Of a stretch of DNA of 23,245 nt, positions 1 through 7,118 are shown piece after piece. The translations under genes and the position numbers were made by a program. Under the pieces are notes generated by a model. The model had not been told where the DNA came from. It was given only the letters and a program-made list of their open reading frames with translations, and made no database searches. Each line of letters opens with the position of its first letter. Within the stretch, counting starts at the first letter, position 1. Source of the stretch: an uncultured Mycoplasma sp. (GTDB lineage Bacteria > Bacillota_I > Bacilli_A > RF39 > UBA660); assembly GCA_947565485.1 (NCBI GenBank), contig CANOGG010000001.1, positions 1-23,245 on the forward strand, in the 5' to 3' direction.

Positions 1-59
1 GGTAGAGCATTTGACTTTTAATCAAAGGGTCTTGGGTTCGAATCCCAAACGAGCCACCA
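1..59 (+). tRNA. tRNA-Lys(TTT), 5' end cut by the window edge
   Basis: The visible part starts in the D arm. The anticodon stem TTTGA/TCAAA (10-14 and 22-26) closes a 7-base loop CTTTTAA with anticodon TTT at 17-19, which reads lysine codons. The T arm is TTGGG-TTCGAAT-CCCAA, followed by the acceptor 3' strand ACGAGCC, discriminator A and an encoded CCA at 57-59. The 5' acceptor strand and part of the D arm lie outside the window. A terminator follows 15 bases downstream. Confidence 0.95.
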
Positions 60-73
60 TTTTAGAAACTTAG

Positions 74-101
74 AGTTTATGGGACTTCCATAAACTTTTT
101 T
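74..101 (+). terminator. Rho-independent terminator of the tRNA transcript
   Basis: A perfect 9-bp stem (AGTTTATGG / CCATAAACT) with a GACTT loop is followed by a run of T. It lies just after the tRNA-Lys CCA end, so it ends that tRNA or tRNA-operon transcript. Confidence 0.9.
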
Positions 102-232
102 CATATAATAAAATTGTCTAATTTCTTAAAAAGTGGCAGGAAAAGAGCCATAAAAGTGGCATTTAATTTATATAATATAAAAATTAGAAGAATATTATAA
201 AAACCACTGCCATAAAAAAATCCCTTATAAAA

Positions 233-493
233 TTATTTTTCCTTTGGTATTGGCTCAAATAATCGTTCTATTGGAACATTAAGCGTCAAACAAAATATTC
301 TCAAAAATTCTAACGATGGTCTATTATTTACATTATTACTCTCAATATCTCTTAACCAGGTATAAGAAATACCTAACATTTCACTTAATACTTGAGTAGT
401 TAACTTAGGGTTTATAGTTTTATTCTCTAGCCTAATTTTCCTAATATTATATTTTATGGTCTTATAAAAATATTCCTCAGTTAAATTTTTCAA
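233..493 (-). CDS. Small XRE-family helix-turn-helix regulator
   Basis: An 86-residue protein that is essentially a single Cro/C1-type HTH domain. The core runs from about residue 12 to 80, with the helix-turn-helix TTQVLSEMLGISYTWLRDIES at about 32-52 and a closing motif LNVPIERLFEP typical of XRE domains. There is no extra sensor or catalytic domain. The start codon is TTG (491-493), with AAGGA about 11 bases upstream. It sits among other XRE sequences just downstream of a tRNA-Lys gene, a common site for integrated elements. The regulated target is not known; a stand-alone phage-like or plasmid-like repressor is the simplest reading. Confidence 0.8.
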   Translation of the reverse strand: MKNLTEEYFYKTIKYNIRKIRLENKTINPKLTTQVLSEMLGISYTWLRDIESNNVNNRPSLEFLRIFCLTLNVPIERLFEPIPKEK

Positions 494-596
494 AAATAAT
501 CAGTCCTTACATATTTTATTTACCTTAATTATATAAAATTATCATTAAAAATAATATTCTAAATAAATGTAAACCAAATACATAAATTATTTAATT

Positions 597-624
597 AAAA
601 AAACCCAAATCTATTTATTTGAGT
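597..624 (-). terminator. Terminator of the decayed XRE gene
   Basis: Read on the minus strand, the stem ACTCAAAT / ATTTGGGT (one G-T pair) encloses a 6-base loop and is followed by a T run at 603-597. It overlaps the stop codon at 611-613. Confidence 0.7.
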
Positions 625-883
625 CTGTAAAGTCATGCTCCTTAAAAAATTCCTCAAAAGGAACACCTAAAACCTTACTAATAGTAGCTATTACTGTTAT
701 TGAAAATGTTTGTCTAACTTTTTCGCTTTCAATATTAACAATTAATGAGTGAGAGACATTACATAACACACCTAATCTTTCTTGACTCATCCTCCCAAAC
801 TCATCGGCATACTTAGAATTATTATAACGCCTATAATACTTAACATTTTTAGATATTCTTAAAAATAAATGGATAAAAATGAG
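611..883 (-). pseudogene. XRE regulator reading frame without a usable start codon
   Basis: The minus-strand frame is open from 883 to the stop at 611. It translates to an XRE regulator: a basic start (ISKNVKYYRRYNNSKYADEF), then the HTH core MSQERLGVLCNVSHSLIVNI and the closing SKVLGVPFEEFF. The only ATG (790) lies inside helix 2 of the HTH and would give a 59-residue protein without the first helix. Upstream, the frame meets TAA at 884-886, with only ATT or ATC available and no Shine-Dalgarno sequence. The simplest reading is a regulator that lost its start by mutation. A rare ATT start or a short functional remnant is possible. A terminator is still present at its 3' end. Confidence 0.6.
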
Positions 884-933
884 TTATGATAAATAAAAAA
901 GATGCTAAGCTAAACAAAACAGTATCGATAGTA

Positions 934-978
934 GGGGAGATAGGATGCCTTATAACTAAGGTTTCCTCTCTTTTTTTA
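934..978 (+). terminator. Strong terminator with no recognised gene upstream
   Basis: The GGATGCCTT / AAGGTTTCC stem (one mismatch, one G-T pair) with an ATAACT loop is extended outward by an imperfect GGGGAGATA / TCTCT segment, then a run of seven T and ATT. It works only on the plus strand, since the other side has no T run. No plus-strand gene lies between the tRNA terminator and this point, so the transcript it ends is unknown. It also insulates the promoter at 1038. Confidence 0.65.
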
Positions 979-1023
979 TTAATATAACTTTTAAAAATTT
1001 TTAATAAACATCTAATAATGCTA

Positions 1024-1039
1024 AACTTTTTTAAAAGTT
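1024..1039. promoter_or_regulatory. Perfect inverted repeat overlapping a -35 box (operator candidate)
   Basis: AACTTTT-TT-AAAAGTT is a perfect 7-bp-arm inverted repeat. Its right end covers the first bases of the TTGACC -35 hexamer of the promoter for the small HTH gene at 1190. The position suits autorepression by that HTH protein; this is an inference from placement. Confidence 0.4.
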
Positions 1040-1066
1040 GACCACGTCATAATATTTTGCTAAAAT
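1038..1066 (+). promoter_or_regulatory. Sigma-A type promoter of the HTH gene at 1190
   Basis: TTGACC (1038-1043), a 17-base spacer and TAAAAT (1061-1066). Each hexamer matches the consensus at five of six positions. It leaves a leader of about 115 bases before the ATG. The leader contains an imperfect inverted repeat (about 1122-1171). Confidence 0.65.
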
Positions 1067-1189
1067 AAATAACGTACATCAACATAAAAAATGGAAGATG
1101 GCTACAAAAAACTAGAAATAAAAGTGGTATATTTATTATTTGCAATAAATGTAAATAGTAAATAATGCCATTTTAATAGAGGTAATATT

Positions 1190-1429
1190 ATGAGTGCTAG
1201 AAAAGAATACCGTGAAATAAATACTTACAAAGTATATGGCGTAAATATTAAAAATATAATGCAAAATAAAGATATATCCCAAAATATATTAGCTAAAATG
1301 ACAAAACTATCAATTAATACAATTAGAGCTTATTACCATGGAACTATTAAAAGAATCGACTTAGATGTTTTATCAAGAATATGCTGTGCTTTAGATTGTA
1401 AGGTAGAAGACATCCTAAAAGCAAACTAA
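1190..1429 (+). CDS. Small Cro/C1-type HTH protein
   Basis: A 79-residue single-domain regulator. After a polar start of about 18 residues come the HTH helices ISQNILAKMTKLSINTIRAY (about 29-48), then LDVLSRICCALDCKVEDILK, the classic last helices of the HTH_26/XRE family. AGAGG lies 7 bases before the ATG. It has its own promoter (1038-1066) with an inverted repeat over the -35 box, so autoregulation is plausible. It faces the minus-strand racemase-like gene, and both can use the hairpin at 1497-1531 as terminator. No partner gene identifies its target. Confidence 0.85.
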   Translation: MSARKEYREINTYKVYGVNIKNIMQNKDISQNILAKMTKLSINTIRAYYHGTIKRIDLDVLSRICCALDCKVEDILKAN

Positions 1430-1496
1430 ATATATAATATTGAACTATCTAGTATCTTTACCTAAAATCACCAACTACTGTAATTCGTTTAAATTT

Positions 1497-1531
1497 AAAA
1501 AAGAATAACTTTAATAAAAGCTATCCTTTTT
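1497..1531. terminator. Bidirectional terminator between convergent genes
   Basis: A 12-bp stem, AAGAATAACTTT / AAAGCTATCCTT (two G-T pairs in the minus-strand RNA), with a 4-base AATA loop. On the minus strand it is followed by a T run (1502-1497) just past the stop of the racemase-like gene. On the plus strand five T follow (1527-1531), which can end the HTH transcript from 1190. Confidence 0.75.
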
Positions 1532-2546
1532 AATATACAAAAGTTTTCTCCAGGGCATAATCTTCATATAAAATCGGTAAATTACCCCCAAAAACACTAA
1601 TGTATTCTAAAATATTCTTCTCTAAATAACACTCTAATGGGTTATCTACTCCTATAACCTGAACAATATCCCCCAAACTAACTTCACCATCAACTATAAT
1701 GATGCTATATTCTTCTCTAATCTCTTTAACTTTATATAATTTATCATTTATATAAACTTTATTTATTTCTGAAACCATTCCCTGTAAATAACCAATAGGA
1801 ATAACTGCCAATATTTCCTCTTTCTTCTTCGTCTTATCTTCCTTAATCTTCTCAATCTTCGAATTAAGCGTCAAAACTTGTTTTAAGGGTCTCTTAAAAT
1901 CTTTCTTGAAAATCTTTTTCTTCCCATAATTTATTCCATAAATAGAGTAATCGAATCTAATCGCATTTGACACCTTAATTTTATTTTTATCTTTCTCACT
2001 ATTCAAAATCCATAACTTAGCATCTTTAATAGGCGCCACAATCCTTTTAAAATCTTCATATTCTTTTTCTAAAACTGTAGCTATAACTCCCAAAAACTCT
2101 AAATTTTTACTCTTACTTAACTCGAGGACACTCTCTATTTCTTCCTCACTCTCAATTCCTCTATAACCAGACACATCAATCTCTACCATAAACTTTAAGG
2201 AATCTTTAATATTCATCTCTAAAAACTCCTCAATAGAATTTTTATTTCGGATAACAATAATAGCATCCATCATCACCAAATCATAGATATTCTCACTACT
2301 AACTAGCCCTCCATAAATAATCGGTATCTCTTTATCATATTTTCTAATTAGTTGGACATCACTAAAATTTAAACAGTACAAATAATCAACCAAATCTCTC
2401 ACATAATTTACCATATACATCCCATGTCCATAAGCATTACTACTAACATCAAATACATAGTAACTAAACTTATACTCACTTTTCAAATAATCTATATTAA
2501 ACCTCAAATTCTCCACATTAATTTCCACATAATTTGTATAATTCAT
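1530..2546 (-). CDS. Alanine-racemase-fold protein lacking the catalytic residues
   Basis: The 338-residue protein follows the plan of PLP-dependent alanine racemases. The start YVEINVENLRFNI matches the usual YVEIN..NL..NI opening; then come NAYGHG (37-42), the IRFDYSIYGIN block (usual VRPGI.LYGI, with the PLP-contacting Arg kept), AVIPIGYLQG (usual PIGYADG) and a C-terminal beta domain ending near NLPILYED. The Schiff-base lysine of the usual K-A-N-A-Y-G-H-G is serine here (S35). The segment before the PIGY motif, which should hold the catalytic tyrosine in a V-S/G-Y-G motif, is instead Lys/Glu-rich (EDKTKKKEE). Racemase activity is therefore unlikely. ATG at 2546, with GGAGG five bases upstream, is preferred over the TTG at 2621, which lies inside the preceding hairpin. 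It may be a regulatory, binding or structural relative of Alr. Confidence 0.75.
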   Translation of the reverse strand: MNYTNYVEINVENLRFNIDYLKSEYKFSYYVFDVSSNAYGHGMYMVNYVRDLVDYLYCLNFSDVQLIRKYDKEIPIIYGGLVSSENIYDLVMMDAIIVIRNKNSIEEFLEMNIKDSLKFMVEIDVSGYRGIESEEEIESVLELSKSKNLEFLGVIATVLEKEYEDFKRIVAPIKDAKLWILNSEKDKNKIKVSNAIRFDYSIYGINYGKKKIFKKDFKRPLKQVLTLNSKIEKIKEDKTKKKEEILAVIPIGYLQGMVSEINKVYINDKLYKVKEIREEYSIIIVDGEVSLGDIVQVIGVDNPLECYLEKNILEYISVFGGNLPILYEDYALEKTFVY

Positions 2547-2569
2547 TACTTCCTCCCCACCATAACTAA

Positions 2570-2598
2570 ATTGTAACAGATAACCGTCTTCAAGTCCA
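2570..2598 (-). promoter_or_regulatory. Possible promoter of the racemase-like gene
   Basis: On the minus strand, TGGACT (2598-2593), a 17-base spacer and TACAAT (2575-2570). It lies between the hairpin at 2612-2628 and the ATG at 2546, so the gene could be transcribed separately from its upstream neighbour. The -35 box matches only four of six positions. Confidence 0.35.
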
Positions 2599-2608
2599 TT
2601 AAAAATGA

Positions 2609-2628
2609 AAAAAATCGCCAAGCGATTT
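2609..2628 (-). terminator. Terminator overlapping the stop of the 154-residue gene
   Basis: On the minus strand, AAATCGC-TTG-GCGATTT is followed by more T (TTTTC). The stem includes the stop codon region of the upstream gene (stop at 2627-2629). It separates that gene from the racemase-like gene, although read-through is possible. Confidence 0.6.
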
Positions 2629-3091
2629 ACAATTTTATTCTTTTTAAAGTAAGTGGTGGGACAAATTCCGCATATGGAACCTCACAAGTCTCTTTATTTT
2701 CCAAATAATAATCCGAATTTTTAAAATCTTCCTTAATTAGACTTAAATACATATCTCTTTCAAAGACAATATCACTACTTCCAAGTGAAATCATCTCTGA
2801 GATACTTTCTAAGTCCTTTCTACTTTTAAAAACAATCTCTAAATTTATATTTAACTCTCTTGCTAACCTAACAAGCATTCCCATTTCTTTTTTTATCTTT
2901 TCATCTTTCTTTAAATTCCGATTATCATAAACCAAATTTACTTTGAAATCTAATTTTTCTATCGCCTGATGGTGATATCCATTTACAAATACTCCCTTTA
3001 AACTATTATCATAACTATAATTCCGCAATATCAAATAAGTCGCATTCGCTAAAAAGTTTCTTACTTCCTCTGATATTTCAACTTTTCTCAT
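2627..3091 (-). CDS. Unrecognised 154-residue protein
   Basis: I do not recognise this family. The protein is soluble, without a signal peptide or membrane segment. It is a mixed alpha/beta sequence with repeated predicted strand-helix pairs: GVFVNGYHHQ at about 34-43, FKVNLVYDN at about 49-57, then a long helix with EMGMLVRLARELN and the strand LEIVFKS. A nucleotidyltransferase-like or Rossmann-like fold can be imagined, but no catalytic motif is clear. The start ATG at 3091 has AGGAGG ten bases upstream and a good promoter at 3116-3144. It is directly upstream of the racemase-fold pseudoenzyme on the same strand with only a hairpin between, so the two may act together. It is divergent from enolase. 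Confidence 0.7.
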   Translation of the reverse strand: MRKVEISEEVRNFLANATYLILRNYSYDNSLKGVFVNGYHHQAIEKLDFKVNLVYDNRNLKKDEKIKKEMGMLVRLARELNINLEIVFKSRKDLESISEMISLGSSDIVFERDMYLSLIKEDFKNSDYYLENKETCEVPYAEFVPPLTLKRIKL

Positions 3092-3115
3092 AAAACAAAA
3101 TCCTCCTACACTCTA

Positions 3116-3144
3116 ATTATAACAAGCATTTAACCCAAAGACAA
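3116..3144 (-). promoter_or_regulatory. Promoter of the 154-residue gene
   Basis: On the minus strand, TTGTCT (3144-3139), a 17-base spacer and a perfect TATAAT (3121-3116). The ATG at 3091 follows at normal distance with AGGAGG in between. It is divergent from the enolase promoter about 40 bases away. Confidence 0.7.
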
Positions 3145-3186
3145 TACTTGACCTTCAATATCCCATTTTAAATTCCAAAAAAAATC

Positions 3187-3216
3187 TTGCTAAACCCACC
3201 TAATTTTTGGTATACT
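3187..3216 (+). promoter_or_regulatory. Promoter of eno-deoD
   Basis: TTGCTA (3187-3192), an 18-base spacer and TATACT (3211-3216). Transcription would start near 3223. This excludes any translation start upstream of the GTG at 3250. Confidence 0.55.
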
Positions 3217-3249
3217 ATAAACATAGAAATAGAAGAGTGGTGGCTAAAA

Positions 3250-4485
3250 GTGACAAAAATAATAGATATAAAAGGAAGAGAAATTTTAGACAGCCGGGGT
3301 AATCCCACTGTTGAAGCAGAACTCTATTTGGAAAGTGGCTTAAAAACCAGGGCTTCCGTCCCAAGTGGTGCCTCAACTGGTTCTAAAGAAGCCTTAGAAC
3401 TCCGTGATAATGATAATCGTTACCATGGTAAAGGTGTCCAAAAAGCTGTCAATAATATTAACACCATTATTAGAGAAAAATTAATTGGAATGGAACTAGA
3501 CCAAGTAACCCTCGATGACTTACTCCTAAAACTAGATGGTACTCCAAATAAAAGCCATCTTGGTGCTAATGCTATGCTAGCAGTCTCTCTTTGTTCCATC
3601 AAAGCCTTAGCTAAACTAGAAAATAAAGAACTTTATACCTACTTAAGTAGTGGCAAAGTAAGTATTCCCATACCTATGATTAATATTATCAATGGTGGTG
3701 CTCATGCTAATAACAACCTTGATATCCAAGAGTTTATGATAGTCCCTGTTGTCAAAACTATCAAAGAACGTGTCCGTATCGCGAGTGAAATCTTCCATAC
3801 TCTAAAAAGTATCTTAAAAAAACAAGGCTTAAGTACCGCGGTCGGTGATGAAGGGGGCTTTGCTCCTAACCTTGAATATAACACCCTTGCTCTTGACTTA
3901 ATCATGCAAGCTATCAAAGAGTCTGGTTATACTCCTGGTATAGATGTTCATATTGCTCTAGATGTCGCTGCGAGCGAACTATATAATAAGGAAACAGGTA
4001 GATACCACATCGATAATCGCGACCTAACCAGCGATGAATTAATCAAATACTATATCGGTCTTGTAAATAAATATCCTATTCTAAGTATTGAAGACCCGTT
4101 TGAAGAATTTGACTTTGAATCTCTAGCTGTTTTAACTAAACTAATCGGCGAGAAAATAATGATTGTTGGTGATGATTATTTTGTCACCAATACTAAATAC
4201 TTAAACGAAGGTATCAAATATAATGCTGGGAATGCTATTTTATTAAAAGCTAATCAAATAGGAACAGTCACTGAAATGACCGAAACTATTCTTTGTGCTA
4301 GACGAAACAATTACAAAATGATTATCTCCCATCGCAGTGGCGAAACCGAAGATACTTTCATCTCCGACTTTGCAGTAGGCTTTGCGCTTCCTTTTATCAA
4401 AACTGGTTCGATGTCCCGAGGCGAGCGTATTGCCAAATATAACCAATTAATCCGAATCGAAGAAGAATTAACTTCATTAAAATAA
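3250..4485 (+). CDS. eno: Enolase (phosphopyruvate hydratase)
   Basis: Converts 2-phosphoglycerate to phosphoenolpyruvate in glycolysis, in the cytoplasm, with Mg2+. Family signatures are all present: GREILDSRGNPTVE at the start, VPSGASTGSKEALELRD, GGAHANNNLDIQEFM, GDEGGFAPN (catalytic Glu about 201), SIEDPFEEFD, LLKANQIGT (catalytic Lys about 333), ISHRSGETEDT (His about 361) and AKYNQLIRIEEEL at the end. The protein is 411 residues, slightly shorter than the usual ~430. The start is GTG at 3250: the promoter -10 box is at 3211, so the longer open frame upstream cannot be translated, and the GTG gives the typical N-terminus (TKIIDIKGREILDSRG). The Shine-Dalgarno is weak (GGTGG). It is followed 26 bases later by deoD, probably in the same transcript. 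Confidence 0.97.
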   Translation: MTKIIDIKGREILDSRGNPTVEAELYLESGLKTRASVPSGASTGSKEALELRDNDNRYHGKGVQKAVNNINTIIREKLIGMELDQVTLDDLLLKLDGTPNKSHLGANAMLAVSLCSIKALAKLENKELYTYLSSGKVSIPIPMINIINGGAHANNNLDIQEFMIVPVVKTIKERVRIASEIFHTLKSILKKQGLSTAVGDEGGFAPNLEYNTLALDLIMQAIKESGYTPGIDVHIALDVAASELYNKETGRYHIDNRDLTSDELIKYYIGLVNKYPILSIEDPFEEFDFESLAVLTKLIGEKIMIVGDDYFVTNTKYLNEGIKYNAGNAILLKANQIGTVTEMTETILCARRNNYKMIISHRSGETEDTFISDFAVGFALPFIKTGSMSRGERIAKYNQLIRIEEELTSLK

Positions 4486-4511
4486 ACAAAAAGAAAGAAA
4501 AGGTGAAGAAT

Positions 4512-5243
4512 ATGTTTATATCTGAAGAACCAATCCATATCAAAGTTGCCGATAAAAATGATATCGCTGAGCTTGTTTTAATGCCAGGCGACCCCCTAAG
4601 AGCTAAATACATCGCTGAAAACTTTTTAACTAATGCTAAATTAGTCACTAGTATCCGTAATATGTTCGGCTACACTGGCGAATATAAGGGAAAGAGGGTA
4701 ACAATCATGGCCCACGGAATGGGCATGCCTAGTGCTAGTATCTATGTCTTTGAACTTATCTATTATTTTAATGTCAAAAAAATAATTAGAATAGGCACTT
4801 GTGGCGCAGTTAGTCCTAAAGTCGATATTGGCGATGTCATTTTAAGTAAGAGTATTTACTCCGAATCTAACTTTGCTTATACCTACAATAACTATGTTGG
4901 CAATGTTGTTGAGGCTAACCCTGAACTCAATAGCACTATTTTAAAAACCTCTGAAGAACTAAACCAAAAAATATACTATGGCATGATAACGACTATGGAT
5001 GTTTTTGGCCCTTATATCGACTTTGAGCGAGTTTTAGACCGTATTCCCAAATCTTATGAAATATTAGCCGAGGAAATGGAAGCTTTTGGCCTAACTCATG
5101 TTGCTAATACCCATGATTGTGCCTCAACTACGCTTATCACAGTTGTTGACTCTAAATATTCTAAAGTGGTTTTAACTCCTGAGGATAGAGAAACTAAACT
5201 AAATGATATGATAGTCTTAGCTTTAGAGTCTATTATCAAATAA
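4512..5243 (+). CDS. deoD: Purine nucleoside phosphorylase, DeoD type
   Basis: Cleaves purine (deoxy)nucleosides with phosphate to free base and (deoxy)ribose-1-phosphate, in purine salvage. The protein is 243 residues, normal for the hexameric DeoD family. It has LVLMPGDPLRAKYIAENFL near the start (phosphate-binding Gly and Arg), the GTCGA motif, EEMEAFGL (ribose-binding Glu), TVVDSK with the catalytic Asp, and EDRETKLNDM with the Arg that supports it. ATG at 4512 is chosen because AAGGTG sits six bases before it; a GTG at 4503 is in frame but poorly placed. It lies 26 bases after eno and before a terminator at 5282, suggesting an eno-deoD transcript. Confidence 0.95.
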   Translation: MFISEEPIHIKVADKNDIAELVLMPGDPLRAKYIAENFLTNAKLVTSIRNMFGYTGEYKGKRVTIMAHGMGMPSASIYVFELIYYFNVKKIIRIGTCGAVSPKVDIGDVILSKSIYSESNFAYTYNNYVGNVVEANPELNSTILKTSEELNQKIYYGMITTMDVFGPYIDFERVLDRIPKSYEILAEEMEAFGLTHVANTHDCASTTLITVVDSKYSKVVLTPEDRETKLNDMIVLALESIIK

Positions 5244-5281
5244 AAAAATACTAAAAAATTATTCTAAGAAAAATTATTTTT

Positions 5282-5340
5282 AGCATTAATGTCATTTTTT
5301 TCTCACAAACACATAAAAGATATTAATGCTTTTTTATTTT
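5282..5340 (+). terminator. Terminator after deoD
   Basis: A 12-bp stem AGCATTAATGTC / GATATTAATGCT with one G-T pair and a 25-base loop is followed by TTTTTATTTT. The rest of 5341-5432 holds no gene or clear signal. Confidence 0.75.
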
Positions 5341-5432
5341 ATCTAAAAAACACCAATCCATGAACTGGACAACAAAGTAGACAACAAACTAAAAATATCT
5401 GTTCCCAATTTCATTTTTAAAAATTTATCATC

Positions 5433-5461
5433 TTGCTTTTCAACCTCCACTATGATATATT
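5433..5461 (+). promoter_or_regulatory. Promoter of the GNAT operon
   Basis: TTGCTT (5433-5438), a 17-base spacer and TATATT (5456-5461), followed by a short leader with GGAGTG eight bases before the ATG at 5488. Confidence 0.5.
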
Positions 5462-5487
5462 TAATAATAGTATGGAGTGATTAAAAA

Positions 5488-5931
5488 ATGGAAGTAATAT
5501 TTAAAGAATTAGAATTAGAAGATTTAAAAAGTACAATTGACCTTTGCAATTTATGTTTTGATGAAAAAACCGACTACGAATATGCTAAACAAGTATATTT
5601 AGAAACAAAAGATGACCCAAATAATATTTACATTAATGGTATCTATAATGGTGAAGTTATTGCCCACACCAAATTAACGATTATTAAAACGATGTATAAA
5701 CCTATGGCAACCTATGCTCTAATCAATCATTTGTGTGTCAAACCCGAATTTCGTCGCCATCACTTAGCAAGTCATCTCTTAGACGCTGTCTTCCAAGTTG
5801 CTAAAGACTATAATTGCGTCGAAGTTTCTCTTTGGAGCAAGAACTTTCGCGTTCCCGCCCACAGTTGCTATAAAAAATATGGTTTTGAACTTTTAGAAGC
5901 TGGTTTCTTTACTAAAAAGGTGAACTTATGA
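5488..5931 (+). CDS. GNAT-family N-acetyltransferase
   Basis: A 147-residue single-domain acyl-CoA N-acyltransferase. It has beta strand 4 and motif A, INHLCVKPEFRRHHLASHLL (about 79-98). The acetyl-CoA pyrophosphate loop, usually R/Q-x-x-G-x-A, is R-R-H-H-L-A here, so the glycine is replaced by histidine. Near the C-terminus, NFRVPAHSCYKKYGFELLEAGFF gives the usual motif B (A..CYKK.GF). The substrate cannot be read from sequence. The start has GGAGTG eight bases upstream. Its stop overlaps the ATG of the next gene (ATGA at 5928-5931), so the two are translationally coupled. Confidence 0.88.
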   Translation: MEVIFKELELEDLKSTIDLCNLCFDEKTDYEYAKQVYLETKDDPNNIYINGIYNGEVIAHTKLTIIKTMYKPMATYALINHLCVKPEFRRHHLASHLLDAVFQVAKDYNCVEVSLWSKNFRVPAHSCYKKYGFELLEAGFFTKKVNL

Positions 5932-7118
5932 AAATAGATGGTATATATATCGGTGGTTGGTTCCAAAGAACAACCCTTCAATTAAGTGAAATTTATGACT
6001 TTCTAAAATACGCCCAATCGGAACTTGCCCTAAACAAGAAAAAATTAGTCGACTTAAGAAATAAACTTGATATCAACATGATGATTGGCACTAATTATCA
6101 TATTGACGGGCTGGAATACTTATCTTTCACTTCCATGAATGGCATTTCTGTCAAAATCTTTGAAGATGGCCTTATTACTCTTAGTAAAAAAAATATTGTC
6201 GACTTAACCATGTTCCAAGATATTGACGAATTAGCCAAATATTATGAAGATAAATTAAGTCCCGCCCTTGGCTATCTCTTTAGTTTGGGGGCTCCAGTCC
6301 CTAAAGAATTAGCGAACATCAAAACAGTTTATCCATACTTTATTGTCTTAAATAATTGTAAAAAAGATGATATCAATAATCTTATTTCCAAGACTGAAAA
6401 TCGCAAATACTTCGAATATACTAACGACTCTTACGAAGTTCATCGTGGCGATATGTATTATTTCATAAATATCAAAAATAAAAATAATAAAGATGTGGAA
6501 CGCTACATTGAAGAACAAATATTCATTCGTGAATTTAAAGCCCAGCTCCATCGCTATCTAAATCTTCATCGTATCATCTGGGAAAAAATCGCCGACGTTA
6601 AAGAAAATGCCAACGTCAGCGGTAAAGATATTATTAAGAGTAGTAATAAAATCGATGGGTATGCTAAAACTGTTAACTTAATTGATGGTCGTATTAATCA
6701 AATGAGTAGTTATCTAAAAACTCGTGAACGTCTTGTAAAAGACGACAATCAACTAAAAGAAGCTTTAGACCTTATCGGTTATCGTTATGAAACTCTTGGC
6801 AATACGCTAAGTTACATTAAAGAACTATGGAAAATGACCAATAACTATGTAACCTCCGCTCGCAAACTCTTCAGTGACCTTAAAGGCGATATCACTAACA
6901 AATCTTTAAGTAATCTAACTATTGTCACATCTATGGGTGTTGGTGCATCCCTAATTGACCTCTTTACTGAATCTGAGCCTTCTTTTAGTCTCTTTGGCCT
7001 CGTTTACTTTTTTATTCTTGCACTAATTGGTTATACTGTTAGCAAATTTATGAATTTTATCGCTAGTAATCGAAAATATAAAATCAATGATATAGAATAC
7101 GACAAAGATATCAAATGA
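5928..7118 (+). CDS. Unknown protein with coiled coil and two C-terminal membrane helices
   Basis: I do not recognise the family. The 396 residues divide into a soluble N-terminal alpha/beta region (to about 200; IGGWFQRTTLQLSEIYDFL near the start), a long helical and probably coiled-coil stretch (about 205-315), then two membrane segments: SNLTIVTSMGVGASLIDLF (about 329-347) and LFGLVYFFILALIGYTVSKF. A short basic tail follows. A cytosolic domain, long helix and two C-terminal helices recall CorA-type channels or RMD1/DUF155 proteins, but the GMN signature of CorA is absent, so this is only a shape resemblance. Both ends overlap neighbours by ATGA (5928 and 7115), so it is coupled to the GNAT enzyme and the transporter. 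Confidence 0.8.
   Translation: MKIDGIYIGGWFQRTTLQLSEIYDFLKYAQSELALNKKKLVDLRNKLDINMMIGTNYHIDGLEYLSFTSMNGISVKIFEDGLITLSKKNIVDLTMFQDIDELAKYYEDKLSPALGYLFSLGAPVPKELANIKTVYPYFIVLNNCKKDDINNLISKTENRKYFEYTNDSYEVHRGDMYYFINIKNKNNKDVERYIEEQIFIREFKAQLHRYLNLHRIIWEKIADVKENANVSGKDIIKSSNKIDGYAKTVNLIDGRINQMSSYLKTRERLVKDDNQLKEALDLIGYRYETLGNTLSYIKELWKMTNNYVTSARKLFSDLKGDITNKSLSNLTIVTSMGVGASLIDLFTESEPSFSLFGLVYFFILALIGYTVSKFMNFIASNRKYKINDIEYDKDIK

Noticed and set aside
121..215. Repeated AGTGGCA-like words near the first HTH gene (132, 155, and inverted near 203)
   Set aside because: The words are short and unevenly spaced in AT-rich DNA. They could be operator half-sites but the evidence is too thin to list.
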